Counted from the stretch's first letter, positions 36,313 through 44,750 are shown. The stretch is DNA of 57,304 bases from Filibacter tadaridae (GCF_900609045.1 NZ_UXAV01000043.1:1-57304); one strand, 5' to 3'. Notes: a model not told the origin generated them from the sequence alone. Made by a program: numbers and translations.

Positions 36313-36642
36313 ATGAAAGAAAGTAACGTAAACATCGAAATCTATGGCGCGGATGTCATTTGTGCAAGCTGCGTAGGAGCACCTTCTTCAAAAGATACAT
36401 TCGAATGGTTACAAGCTGCTATCGATCGTAAATACCCTGGTCAACCCTATACAATCGACTATATTAATATTGACTCGGATGTATCCGATGAAAGACAACA
36501 AAAGATTGCAGAGCAAGTCCGCAATGATGAGTTTTTCTTTCCACTCGTAATGATTGAAAATGAAATGATTGGCGAAGGCCATATTCAACTCAAACCTATT
36601 TTCACTAAACTTGAAGAACATGGTTTTGCAGTTGCCCCTTAA
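36313..36642 (+). CDS. yuzD: YuzD-like thioredoxin-fold protein (DUF1462)
   Basis: A 109-residue protein with an N-terminal CxxC (VICASC, Cys about 17 and 20) in a thioredoxin-like frame and FPLVMIENEMIGEG (about 76-89). It matches YuzD/DUF1462. Function unknown; its constant pairing with yutI suggests a link to Fe-S or thiol handling, which is inference. SD AAAGGAG. Confidence 0.85.
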   Translation: MKESNVNIEIYGADVICASCVGAPSSKDTFEWLQAAIDRKYPGQPYTIDYINIDSDVSDERQQKIAEQVRNDEFFFPLVMIENEMIGEGHIQLKPIFTKLEEHGFAVAP

Positions 36643-36695
36643 CGGTTTTTCACATTTTAATGTCTTTTATCGATAATACATTTCGTCAAATGAGA

Positions 36696-36736
36696 AAATC
36701 CCTCATTCACATAAATTTAGTGAATGAGGGATTTCT
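36696..36736. terminator. bidirectional terminator yuzD/yutJ
   Basis: Perfect 15-bp stem AAATCCCTCATTCAC / GTGAATGAGGGATTT between convergent genes. Confidence 0.88.
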
Positions 36737-36741
36737 TGTTA

Positions 36742-37809
36742 TTAGCCGTTATGCCATTTATACATCCAAAGTACCCCAGATTTCAATAGACGTGCAATAC
36801 GTCCAGTCACGGTTCTGTCTGCCAGATAAGCAAATCCTTGTTTTTTTCCAAGGGAACCAAGGAATCCTTTTAATTTGATTTCCGGCATTTTTTCGGGAAG
36901 CGGCTCTTCATTCCACACGAGTCGCAATACACGTACAATCTGTTCAGCTTGTTCCTCTGCAACTTGTGCGCTTGGAGCATATGGAAGAGCGGCGCAATCA
37001 CCAACAACGTACACATTTGAAAATGCCGGTAACTGATGATACATATTCAAAATAACACGGCCTGATTTCTCTTTTTCCGTCTCGATATTTTGTACTGGCT
37101 CAACAGGTCGGATTCCAGCTGTCCAAACGACTGCATCAACAGAAATGGTCTCCTCATGGTTGAAGAGTATATTCGGTTCCACTTTTGTAATGTTCGAGTT
37201 TGCAACAACATCCACGTTATGTTTATCAAACCACGCTTTTACATAATTACTTAGGCGTTCAGGAAAATCTCTAAGAATTCGCGGACTGCGATCGAATAAT
37301 TTAATCTTTAGATCGGGTCTGCTTTCCCGCAATTCACTTGCAAGTTCAATTCCGCTTAGACCAGCACCTACGATACCCACTGTCGCTCCACTGCCAAGGC
37401 CAAGCAGTTTTTCATAAGTCACGCGAGATTTACCGATTGTTTGAATACTGTACGTATTCTCCGACGCTCCAGGTACATTGTGGTAATTATCTTCACATCC
37501 AAGACCAATAACCAGATCGTCATACGAAATTTGTAAACCATTATCAAGATATACACATTTCTCATCAGGTCTAATTTCAATGATTTCACCTTCGACAACT
37601 TTCAATTTATCGTGGATAGGAAGTGCTACACGTACATCAGAATCCGGTATAGTCCCCGAAGCAAGTGCATAAAACTCTGTTTTTATACTGTGAAAAGGTG
37701 TGCGGTCAACAAGTGTAATTTCAATATCATCCGAAAGTTCCTTCGTAAGTAGACGTAACAAAATACGCATATTACCATATCCTGCGCCTAATAAGACAAG
37801 TTTTTTCAT
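36742..37809 (-). CDS. yutJ: NADH dehydrogenase-like FAD oxidoreductase (YutJ)
   Basis: A 355-residue flavoprotein of the NDH-2 family, shorter than YumB. FAD motif LLGAGYGNMRIL (about 5-16), NAD(P)H motif GIVGAGLSGIELASEL (about 147-162) and VYVVGDCAAL (about 270-279). YumB's longer membrane tail is reduced here, so whether it is a respiratory quinone reductase or another diaphorase is open. SD AAAGGAGA. Its promoter overlaps a Rex-type operator. Confidence 0.88.
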   Translation of the reverse strand: MKKLVLLGAGYGNMRILLRLLTKELSDDIEITLVDRTPFHSIKTEFYALASGTIPDSDVRVALPIHDKLKVVEGEIIEIRPDEKCVYLDNGLQISYDDLVIGLGCEDNYHNVPGASENTYSIQTIGKSRVTYEKLLGLGSGATVGIVGAGLSGIELASELRESRPDLKIKLFDRSPRILRDFPERLSNYVKAWFDKHNVDVVANSNITKVEPNILFNHEETISVDAVVWTAGIRPVEPVQNIETEKEKSGRVILNMYHQLPAFSNVYVVGDCAALPYAPSAQVAEEQAEQIVRVLRLVWNEEPLPEKMPEIKLKGFLGSLGKKQGFAYLADRTVTGRIARLLKSGVLWMYKWHNG

Positions 37810-37855
37810 AAAGTTCTCCTTTGTGTTTCAGTAATCCGTTAATTTCCCATCTACG

Positions 37856-37884
37856 ATTATATCAGTTTGTGACAAGTTTCACAA
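37856..37884 (-). promoter_or_regulatory. yutJ promoter overlapped by a Rex operator
   Basis: On the minus strand TTGTGA (37879-37884) and TATAAT (37856-37861) are 17 bp apart. The 18-bp palindrome TTGTGACAAGTTTCACAA read on the plus strand (37867-37884) fits the Rex consensus TTGTGAAN4TTCACAA at 17 of its 18 constrained or free positions and covers the -35 and much of the spacer. Rex releases DNA when NADH is high, so yutJ would be induced at a high NADH/NAD ratio. Confidence 0.75.
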
Positions 37885-37949
37885 TAATACGGGGAAATTG
37901 ACGCGCGAAGAAAAAAAGAGTAGGATGCCAAGTAGGTGAGGTGATCATC

Positions 37950-38186
37950 GTGAATCCAATCGTAGAATTTTGCATAAGTAATATTGCAAATGGTTCACAA
38001 GAAACGTTTGAAACATTGGAGAAAGACCCAAATCTGGATGTTTTGGAATATGGCTGTCTAAGTTATTGTACAAAATGTGCAGAGTCCTTATATGCAATTG
38101 TAAATGGTGAGATTGTAGAAGCTGATACGCCAGAAGAACTGACGAAACGCATCTATCAATTCATTGAAGATAATCCGCTCTTTTGA
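37950..38186 (+). CDS. yuzB: YuzB-like DUF1450 protein
   Basis: A 78-residue protein starting MNPIVEFCISN with the cysteine cluster GCLSYCTKCAE (about 41-51), typical of DUF1450/YuzB. It is divergent from yutJ as in B. subtilis, and shares the intergenic region with the Rex operator. Start GTG at 37950 after GAGGTGA. Function unknown. Confidence 0.85.
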   Translation: MNPIVEFCISNIANGSQETFETLEKDPNLDVLEYGCLSYCTKCAESLYAIVNGEIVEADTPEELTKRIYQFIEDNPLF

Positions 38187-38193
38187 GTAGTTT

Positions 38194-38228
38194 GGCTTTC
38201 TGTCCACTTCCGACAGAAAGCCTTTTTA
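38194..38228. terminator. bidirectional terminator yuzB/yutF
   Basis: GGCTTTCTGTC / GACAGAAAGCC stem followed by TTTTTAT. It touches the stop codon of the convergent yutF. Confidence 0.85.
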
Positions 38229-38996
38229 TATGTTCCAATCAGCAAGGGTCTGGTAAAGATAAGTGGGATGTACCTCTTTAGCGAGTACTTCTTCCCGAGA
38301 AGAAACACCACTTGCAACGTGAATCGTATCAATACCAAATTGAATGCCTGCCAGTATGTCTGTATTGTAGTTATCCCCGACCATTACCATATCTTCTTTC
38401 TTATAGCCATTATCTTGTTGAATGAAACCTAGCATATGCGGTTCAGGTTTACCGACAAATATTGGCGTTTTCCCCGTTGCAGACTCCATTAATTTCACAA
38501 ATGAACCGTTTCCTGGAACCAGTCCTCTTTCTGTCGGGAAAACAAGATCACTATTCGTGGCGATAAAATGTGCGCCAGCACGAATATGTAGGCACGCATC
38601 CGTCAATTTTTCATATGTTACCGAACGATCGATACCCATGATTACAATATCTGGATTGTCCTTTGTGACTCGCACACCTTCCGTAGTAAGTGCTTCTTCC
38701 AATCCTTTTTCTCCTATTATCGCAACAGATGCACCATTATAATATTCGCTACAATACTTTGCCGCTGCGACCGCAGACGTCATGATTTTTTCCCGGTCGG
38801 CATTTATACCAAACGATGCAAGTTTAATTTGCAGTTGTTCCCGTGTCATGGAAGAATTATTTGTAATGAAAAAGGGATCAATTCCTTGGGCTTGTGCTTT
38901 CGCAATGAAAGAAACCGCTTCGGCAATAGGCTCGATTCCACGGTACACAGTGCCATCTAAATCAAGACATATTGCTTTGTACGCAAGCATATTCAT
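38226..38996 (-). CDS. yutF: HAD-family IIA (NagD-like) phosphatase (YutF)
   Basis: A 256-residue haloacid-dehalogenase phosphatase. Motif I CLDLDGTVYRG (about 9-19) gives the nucleophile and acid Asp; motif II is FFITNNSS (about 42-49); motif III Lys in VGKPEPHML; motif IV VMVGDNYNTDI (about 205-215). Cap type C2a. Likely acts on small phosphate esters. The ATG overlaps the yutE stop (ATGA), so it is translationally coupled. Confidence 0.92.
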   Translation of the reverse strand: MNMLAYKAICLDLDGTVYRGIEPIAEAVSFIAKAQAQGIDPFFITNNSSMTREQLQIKLASFGINADREKIMTSAVAAAKYCSEYYNGASVAIIGEKGLEEALTTEGVRVTKDNPDIVIMGIDRSVTYEKLTDACLHIRAGAHFIATNSDLVFPTERGLVPGNGSFVKLMESATGKTPIFVGKPEPHMLGFIQQDNGYKKEDMVMVGDNYNTDILAGIQFGIDTIHVASGVSSREEVLAKEVHPTYLYQTLADWNI

Positions 38997-39442
38997 TTCT
39001 CTTCCGGCAAAAATGCAGATACGGGCCCTAGTTCATTTTCAAGATAGTCGCGGACTTTTCCCGGGAACGTTCTGAGTTCTTCCATAGACTCATTTAATGT
39101 CTTTTCCACAGTATCCAAATCGACAGTAACAAAATCACGAATAATCATTTTACGAAGCTCGATTACACGTTTTAGCGGTTCGGCCATCTCAGTTGTAATA
39201 ACACGTTCATCTTCCATAATATCAATAATGTCCTCATAGCTTCCCGGGTCACGCATGATAAATCCGTCAATCATCGCGTTTCCGACATCTATCATCATTT
39301 CAATTACGACATGGGCCAACCGTTCAAGTGCAAGTTCATGAAGCTTGTCTGCCCGCCACCCTTTTTCACTTAAGAACAATGCTAATAATTCGTCCATATG
39401 TTCAAGCACATCATTAATTTTTTTTCGGTCGACAAAATACAT
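38993..39442 (-). CDS. yutE: DUF86 family protein (YutE)
   Basis: A 149-residue all-helical protein of the DUF86/HepT-like group (FVDRKKINDVLEHM at the start; ERLAHVVIEMMIDVGNAMID in the middle). The RX4-6H motif of HepT toxins is not conserved at the expected place (LRKMIIRDFVTVD), and no MNT-type antitoxin gene is next to it, so it should be read as housekeeping YutE. SD AAGGAGGA; first gene of the yutE-yutF pair. Confidence 0.87.
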   Translation of the reverse strand: MYFVDRKKINDVLEHMDELLALFLSEKGWRADKLHELALERLAHVVIEMMIDVGNAMIDGFIMRDPGSYEDIIDIMEDERVITTEMAEPLKRVIELRKMIIRDFVTVDLDTVEKTLNESMEELRTFPGKVRDYLENELGPVSAFLPEEK

Positions 39443-39516
39443 ATAATTTCCTCCTTGTGTGTAACATAACTTCTTTTATGATACCATATTTTGAATGATG
39501 TACGCTCCTTCATACA

Positions 39517-39565
39517 AAACAAAAGACCCGTTTATCGATTATGCGAATCGATAAACGGGTCATCT
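39517..39565. terminator. bidirectional terminator upstream of yutE / after yutD
   Basis: Perfect 16-bp stem GACCCGTTTATCGATT / AATCGATAAACGGGTC (39525-39561). For the minus-strand yutD it is followed by TTTTGTTTTG. Confidence 0.85.
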
Positions 39566-39885
39566 TATTTTTCTACCGAAGAATCCTGTGTCGTTTGTAA
39601 CACTTGTGGCACACGACCCATTTTTTCCAGTACAAAATAAGCACATCCGAAGTTACAATACTCAAAAAGATAATCTTGTAACGTGCCGATTTTTGTTTCA
39701 TACGTTGCCTTTTGGTTCCGATCGTCGAAAAAACCTTTTAATCGAAGTTGACCGTATCCCCAATCACCAAGTATATAGTCATATTTAAGGAGTACATCGC
39801 TATATCTCGCAAGCAATGCTTCTTCATTAAACCCTTCACTATAGTTTGTAATTATTTTAAATTGCCAACCATCTAGTATAATCAT
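39565..39885 (-). CDS. yutD: YutD-like DUF1027 protein
   Basis: A 106-residue protein with YDYILGDWGYGQLRLKGFF (about 34-52) and CNFGCAYFVLEKMG (about 77-90), the DUF1027/YutD signature. It lies 18 bp after lipA in the same direction, as in B. subtilis, and is probably co-transcribed. Function unknown. Confidence 0.87.
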   Translation of the reverse strand: MIILDGWQFKIITNYSEGFNEEALLARYSDVLLKYDYILGDWGYGQLRLKGFFDDRNQKATYETKIGTLQDYLFEYCNFGCAYFVLEKMGRVPQVLQTTQDSSVEK

Positions 39886-39903
39886 TTTATCATCACCGCC
39901 ATT

Positions 39904-40863
39904 TTAGCTTTGCAGTGTTGTTTCAAGCTGCTCATCACCTTGACGCTGTCTTTCTTTTGCGGCAGCATTCACTTGTTCATCAGCATGGTAACTCGAGCGC
40001 ACGAGTGGTCCAGCTTCGCAGTGTGAGAACCCTTTGGACATTGCAATTGTTCTTAACTCCCCGAACTCTTGTGGAGAATAATATTTCTGTACTTTTAAAT
40101 GTTTTGCTGTTGGTTGAAGATACTGCCCGATAGTCATAATGTCAACTTTATGTGCACGTAAATCATCCATCGTTTCAAGGATTTCCTCATGCGTTTCACC
40201 TAGGCCAAGCATCAGAGAAGATTTCGTAGGAATTTTAGGTTGCATTTCTTTTGCCCGAAGTAACAATTCAAGAGAACGATCGTATTTTGCGCGTGCGCGA
40301 ACTCTTGGCGTTAGACGTCTTACCGTTTCAATATTATGATTCAGGATATCCGGTTTCGCGTCCATAAGACGTTTCAAGTTTTCGTAATCCCCACCCATAT
40401 CCGATGGTAACACTTCAACTGTCGTGAATGGATTTTTGCGGCGAATTGCACGAACTGTTTCAGCAAACACTGCTGATCCCCCGTCTTTTTGGTCATCACG
40501 CGCAACAGCGGTTACAACCGCGTGCTTCAAGTTCATGAGTGCTACTGAATCCGCAACGCGTTCCGGTTCTGCCAGATCGAGTTCATTCGGTAGACCCGTC
40601 TTAACTGCACAAAAACGGCATGCCCGTGTACAAATTGCCCCTAGAATCATAAAGGTTGCTGTGCGACGTTCTCCCCAACATTCATGGATATTAGGACATC
40701 TTGCTTCTTCACATACTGTATTCAAGTTGTTCTCACGCATCATCTTCTTAAGATCCGTGTAGTTTTCATTTGTATTTAACTTAATCTTTAACCAATCCGG
40801 TTTTCTAATATGTTCAGCTTTTTTCCCTTGTTCTGGTCTGCAAGACACGATAATCGACTCCAT
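39904..40863 (-). CDS. lipA: lipoyl synthase
   Basis: A 319-residue radical-SAM enzyme that inserts two sulfurs into octanoyl chains on lipoate-dependent enzymes. The auxiliary cluster cysteines [12 protein letters not shown] (51, 56, 62) and radical-SAM cysteines CTRACRFC (78, 82, 85) are intact, and the C-terminal RSSYHADEQ carries the conserved Ser. ATG at 40863 is preferred over TTG at 40869; neither has a strong SD. Needs Fe-S clusters from the suf genes at 47537-52718. Confidence 0.95.
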   Translation of the reverse strand: MESIIVSCRPEQGKKAEHIRKPDWLKIKLNTNENYTDLKKMMRENNLNTVCEEARCPNIHECWGERRTATFMILGAICTRACRFCAVKTGLPNELDLAEPERVADSVALMNLKHAVVTAVARDDQKDGGSAVFAETVRAIRRKNPFTTVEVLPSDMGGDYENLKRLMDAKPDILNHNIETVRRLTPRVRARAKYDRSLELLLRAKEMQPKIPTKSSLMLGLGETHEEILETMDDLRAHKVDIMTIGQYLQPTAKHLKVQKYYSPQEFGELRTIAMSKGFSHCEAGPLVRSSYHADEQVNAAAKERQRQGDEQLETTLQS

Positions 40864-40974
40864 TCCCAAAAACTAATAAAATAATTCTTTTGCTGATGTC
40901 AATGTATCATATATTCAGACTTCAAACAACCTTCACTGCCTATGCGAACCGGTGGCTACCCCTCCATTATACAC

Positions 40975-41006
40975 CAAAAAGAAAGCGCCTGTTTAGAGGC
41001 GCTTTC
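40975..41006 (-). terminator. terminator of the NSS-metS unit
   Basis: Minus-strand stem GAAAGCGCCTCT / AGGCGCTTTC followed by TTTTTGG, directly after the small subunit gene. Confidence 0.85.
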
Positions 41007-41008
41007 CA

Positions 41009-41116
41009 TCATGCACGACTTTTCGATTTTACTACTGCATAGGCAATACTTGCACCAAGTCCTCCCCATATCACAAGGATTCCAATAACCATCATTAAGA
41101 TTGCTCCACCACTCAT
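41009..41116 (-). CDS. MetS-like small subunit of an NSS transporter (35 residues)
   Basis: A 35-codon gene beginning MSGGAILMMVIGILVIWGG, then GASIAYAVVK and a short basic end SKSRA. One membrane helix with the MMVIG-(I/L)-V-x-WGGL pattern of methionine/alanine importer small subunits, which pair with NSS carriers. A strong SD (AAGGGGG, 7 nt spacing) precedes the ATG, it starts 12 nt after the transporter's stop, and a terminator follows at once. It is too short for common ORF cut-offs. Confidence 0.85.
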   Translation of the reverse strand: MSGGAILMMVIGILVIWGGLGASIAYAVVKSKSRA

Positions 41117-41128
41117 AACGAATCCCCC

Positions 41129-42670
41129 TTATTTTCCATCATAGTCATCAATTTGATGTGTATTTGGCTTCCATTTGAACAGTGTCAGTATGATTGCCAT
41201 TACAAGTGCAAAAATAGCAACAGACCAACCGCCCGCCATAATGAATGAATCTGCGTACCCTTCATAATTCCCTATAACATTTCCATCACCATCTGTATGC
41301 TGTTTCAGCAAATTGATCTTCAAAAGTCCGAACATCATGTATCCAAGGACAATTGGTGTCACAACGCTTAAACAAATTTTCCACCATGCGCCAAGTTGGA
41401 TATCCGATACCGAATTTGCATGATTTTCGAACGTACCCAATTTCTTGAACACCCACGAAATCATGATTACTTCAACTAGACCAAGTGCTGCAACACCGAA
41501 TTGGTTGATGAAGTAGTCTGCTGCATCTAGGAAGAAGAGACCCCCTCGTGTCGCAAATAGTGTAGAAACAGACCCAGAAATTATTACTCCAATAATAACA
41601 GCTTTTTTTCGTGAGATATTAAACTTATCGGAAATACCTGCGATATATGTTTCACAAATGGAGACTAGTGATGTAAGTCCCGCTAAAACGAGAGATAGGA
41701 AGAACAGGGCTCCGAAAAACCCATTGAATCCCGGCATCTCATTGATAATTTGCGGGAACACAACGAACGCAAGACCAACTCCGGCGGTAGCAACTTCCCC
41801 TACTGCGACATTCGCTTGTGTTGCCATGAAGCCTAAAGCTGCAAAAACACCAATCCCTGCTAGAAGCTCAAAGCCTGAGTTTGCAAACCCTGTAATGAAT
41901 GCATTGTTTGTTATATCAGACTTCTTAGGCAAGTAGCTCGAATACGTAATCATAATTGCAAAAGCAATTGATAAACTGAAGAAAATATGCCCGTAAGCAG
42001 CTACCCAAACCGTAGGATTCAGCAATTTAGTTAAATCCGGTTTGAAGAAAGCATCCAGACCGAGCATTGCCCCATCTAGTGTAACGGCCCTTATCACGAC
42101 AAGTAAGAAGACGACGACCAATGTGGGAATGAAGATCCTGTTTGCCAACTCAATTCCCCGTTTAACTCCCGCAAACAAAATGATAAATGCAATTAGCCAA
42201 ACGAGTAATAATGGGAACACGACTCCCGGAACAAATCCACCCGCTTGGCCAGGTGTTTCAGCCAAATTCAGTACATTGCCGTACAAAAAACTTTCCGTGT
42301 CTTTCCCCCATCTTAAGTTGAACGAGTAGACGGTATACTTCATCGCCCATGCGATGATGACCGCGTAATAGGTAGAGATTACAAATGCGACGAATATGCC
42401 CCACCACCCTATCCACTCCGCTTTTTTTCCACTCATTCGGAAAAAAGACAACGGTGCCGAGCCACGATACTTGTGACCCATTGTAAATTCCATTATTAAA
42501 ATCGGTATACCCGCCGTTAATAGTGCAAATAAGTATGGTATGAAAAATGCGCCACCACCGTTTTCATATGCGACGTAGGGAAAACGCCATATGTTGCCAA
42601 GACCAACCGCTGAACCTACTGCAGCCATTATGAATCCGGCCCTTGTACCCCACTGCGAACGTTGTTCCAT
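41129..42670 (-). CDS. sodium-dependent NSS family amino-acid transporter, 12-helix form
   Basis: A 513-residue LeuT-fold symporter, longer than the one at 15646. Helix 1 has FIMAAVGSAVGLGNIWRFPY (about 13-32), the usual Na+ and substrate site; twelve hydrophobic segments are seen. Together with the MetS-like peptide downstream it fits the two-component importers known for methionine and alanine (MetP/MetS in Corynebacterium). SD GGGGGAG. Its promoter is consensus-like and flanked by inverted repeats. Confidence 0.92.
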   Translation of the reverse strand: MEQRSQWGTRAGFIMAAVGSAVGLGNIWRFPYVAYENGGGAFFIPYLFALLTAGIPILIMEFTMGHKYRGSAPLSFFRMSGKKAEWIGWWGIFVAFVISTYYAVIIAWAMKYTVYSFNLRWGKDTESFLYGNVLNLAETPGQAGGFVPGVVFPLLLVWLIAFIILFAGVKRGIELANRIFIPTLVVVFLLVVIRAVTLDGAMLGLDAFFKPDLTKLLNPTVWVAAYGHIFFSLSIAFAIMITYSSYLPKKSDITNNAFITGFANSGFELLAGIGVFAALGFMATQANVAVGEVATAGVGLAFVVFPQIINEMPGFNGFFGALFFLSLVLAGLTSLVSICETYIAGISDKFNISRKKAVIIGVIISGSVSTLFATRGGLFFLDAADYFINQFGVAALGLVEVIMISWVFKKLGTFENHANSVSDIQLGAWWKICLSVVTPIVLGYMMFGLLKINLLKQHTDGDGNVIGNYEGYADSFIMAGGWSVAIFALVMAIILTLFKWKPNTHQIDDYDGK

Positions 42671-42717
42671 TTTTTCTCCCCCTTTTCCCTTTCATTCTCC
42701 TGGAATGAAGAATAGAA

Positions 42718-42802
42718 AGTTTGATATTTTCAGATTATTATATGATTTAAAGTTAGTATAAATGAATAACAGACTGTTGTCAAAATTTTTTTATATCAAA
42801 CT
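42718..42802 (-). promoter_or_regulatory. NSS promoter between two 10-bp inverted repeats
   Basis: On the minus strand TTGACA (42778-42783) and TATACT (42755-42760), 17 bp apart, form a near-consensus promoter. AGTTTGATAT (42718-42727) and ATATCAAACT (42793-42802) are exact inverted repeats about 65 bp apart on either side of it, at roughly +22 and -45. Confidence 0.65.
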
Positions 42803-42819
42803 ACTATATTTAGGATAAT

Positions 42820-42850
42820 AAAAAAGCGGTGACTGAACACCGCTTTTTTA
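42820..42850 (-). terminator. terminator of the NhaC-family gene
   Basis: AAAAAAGCGGTG / CACCGCTTTTTT stem just past the stop codon at 42858 on the minus strand. Confidence 0.88.
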
Positions 42851-42857
42851 CCTGAAA

Positions 42858-44432
42858 TTATAAGGAAAGCTGCATTGCAGCCTTTTTAGCTTTTATCGTC
42901 CAAACTGAAAATAGTATAGCGAGAATTAAAATTACTGTAAGTAAGCCTAACCATACCGACCCCGTAATTCCTAAAACAATGTAACCCGCTGCAGAAATCC
43001 CTGCACAAATCAGTGCGTATGGCAATTGTGTAGCCACATGATCCATATGATTACAACCCGCACCAGTTGAAGAAAGAATGGTAGTATCGGAAATTGGTGA
43101 ACAATGGTCTCCGAAAACTGCGCCTGCAAGAACTGCGGCAAGTGCCGGTAATAACATTTCCGGTGCTGCATCTATCATAATTGTACCTGCAATCGGTAAT
43201 AGTATACCGAATGACCCCCAAGACGTACCTGTAGAAAATGCCATTAACCCCGCAAGAATAAAAATAATGACTGGAAGGAACGCAACAGGCAGGTTCGCTT
43301 TGGTCACAACTTCAGATAAATATAACCCTGTTTCCAATAACCCGATTAGATAAGTCAATGCCCAAGCAAATATGAGTATTAATACTGCGGGCATCATCGC
43401 TTTCAAACCACTGGAAAACGCACGACCAATTAGGGCAGGTGTTGCAGTTTCGTTCTTTTTCATTTGCGACATGTAAAGAATTACGGCTATTGCAGTACCT
43501 GTAAGACCGCCAGTAAGCAATGCTTTCGGTACATCCGTATTTTCAAATATAGACCAGATGTTCATTGATCCACCTGCTACATACCCCGTCCAGACCATCA
43601 TAGCAAAAGTTACTGCTACTAGCGCAACAATTGGTAGAACCAAATCACGTACACGTCCATGTTTATGAATCGGAAAGTCTTCTTTAAGTTGACCGGGAAT
43701 TTCTTTCTCGGGATCATAAAGTTCTCCCGTTTCAGTTGCACGTTGTTCATGTTTTTTCATTTCAAAAAGATCAAAGTTTGTAAAAGCAAGGAACACCACC
43801 ATTGCGAGCGTTGCTACCACATAAAAATTCATCGGGGCCATCATGACGAATGCTGACAACGGTGAGTAACTGATTGCCGCAACGCCGCCTAAAATAATAG
43901 CAAGCTGACCAATTAAGTAAGCACCCCAACTTGAAATCGGCGAAATAACACAAATAGGTGCCGATGTGGAATCGATGAAGTAAGCAAGCTTCGCACGTGA
44001 AATACGATGTTGGTCCGTAATCGGACGTGAGATCTGCCCTACAGCAAGTGCGTTAAAATAATCATCTACAAAAATCGCAATTCCAAGTACTACCGTTAAT
44101 AGTTTAGCGCCGCGTTTTGTTTTAATGCGACTTACAGCCCATTCAGCAAATGCCCTACTGCCTCCTGACAAACTTACGAATGCAGTGATAACACCAAGTA
44201 AAAGTACAAATAGCATGATGAAAATGTTATACGTATTCAATTCACCGTCAGACCAGAAAGAGACAATCATTGCAGTCCACAAATTCTGTACCGATTCTGC
44301 AGGTGCGAATGACGCTGCTAGAATGGCAGCTGCAACGATACCCGCGCCAAGTGATAGCAATACACGCCTTGTAGCCAATACCATTACAATTGCGATAAGT
44401 GGTGGTAAAATCGATACCCATGTTCCAACCAT
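42858..44432 (-). CDS. NhaC-family antiporter, probable lysine transporter (LysW type)
   Basis: A 524-residue membrane protein of the NhaC Na+/H+ antiporter family with about 11-12 helices: IFVDDYFNALAVGQISRPITD (quoted as FVDDYFNALAVGQ, about 125-137), STSAPICVISPISSWGAYLIGQ (in part SAPICVISPISSWG), FSTGTSWGSFGILLP and GAVFGDHCSPISDTT. NhaC-type carriers behind lysine riboswitches have been predicted to be lysine transporters, and this gene has such a leader. I choose the ATG at 44432 (GGAGGA 7 nt upstream) rather than 44447. Transport of lysine is inference from the riboswitch. Confidence 0.85.
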   Translation of the reverse strand: MVGTWVSILPPLIAIVMVLATRRVLLSLGAGIVAAAILAASFAPAESVQNLWTAMIVSFWSDGELNTYNIFIMLFVLLLGVITAFVSLSGGSRAFAEWAVSRIKTKRGAKLLTVVLGIAIFVDDYFNALAVGQISRPITDQHRISRAKLAYFIDSTSAPICVISPISSWGAYLIGQLAIILGGVAAISYSPLSAFVMMAPMNFYVVATLAMVVFLAFTNFDLFEMKKHEQRATETGELYDPEKEIPGQLKEDFPIHKHGRVRDLVLPIVALVAVTFAMMVWTGYVAGGSMNIWSIFENTDVPKALLTGGLTGTAIAVILYMSQMKKNETATPALIGRAFSSGLKAMMPAVLILIFAWALTYLIGLLETGLYLSEVVTKANLPVAFLPVIIFILAGLMAFSTGTSWGSFGILLPIAGTIMIDAAPEMLLPALAAVLAGAVFGDHCSPISDTTILSSTGAGCNHMDHVATQLPYALICAGISAAGYIVLGITGSVWLGLLTVILILAILFSVWTIKAKKAAMQLSL

Positions 44433-44477
44433 TTCAAATTCCTCCATTTCGTCAGGATGAGGCCCTTTAGGGAAATA

Positions 44478-44750
44478 AAAAACCGACTACTATACGCACT
44501 AGTTGCATGCGTTAGGAGCCGGCCTTATCTACGTTTCGTTTGTCGGATAATTGATACTGCTTATCTAACCCACGATTTGTAGCTCATCATATGTCTATCT
44601 AGACATATGACAGTGCCATCCCTATTTGGAATGACCCCAGCCTGATGGATTCGACGATCCCATCAAACTTCGGCAAAGCTTCCTTTTACGCACGGTCATA
44701 GATGTCATTCTCTCGTGTGTGACTGATAAGCAATGCAGCCTCTACCTAAT
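44478..44750 (-). promoter_or_regulatory. lysine riboswitch (L box) with terminator
   Basis: Read on the minus strand: GGTAGAGGCTGC (5' side, about 44735-44746), AAGGAAGCTTTGCCGAAG (about 44670-44688, the conserved GCCGAAG), hairpin GATGGGATCGTCGAATCCATC, AGGCTGGGGTCA (44632-44643), GGATGGCACTGTCAT (44607-44621) and a 22-bp hairpin built on CATATGTCTA/TAGACATATG (44588-44609), then GAGCTACAAATC. Order and bases match the L-box core and its P3-P5 arms. The expression platform is a stem CCGGCTCCTAACGCA / GTGCGTATAGTAGTCGG ending in TTTTTT (44478-44520). Lysine should cause termination before the NhaC gene. Confidence 0.9.

Noticed and set aside
38993..39442. YutE as a HepT-type toxin
   Set aside because: The RX4-6H motif is not at the expected place, no MNT partner is adjacent, and synteny fits yutE.
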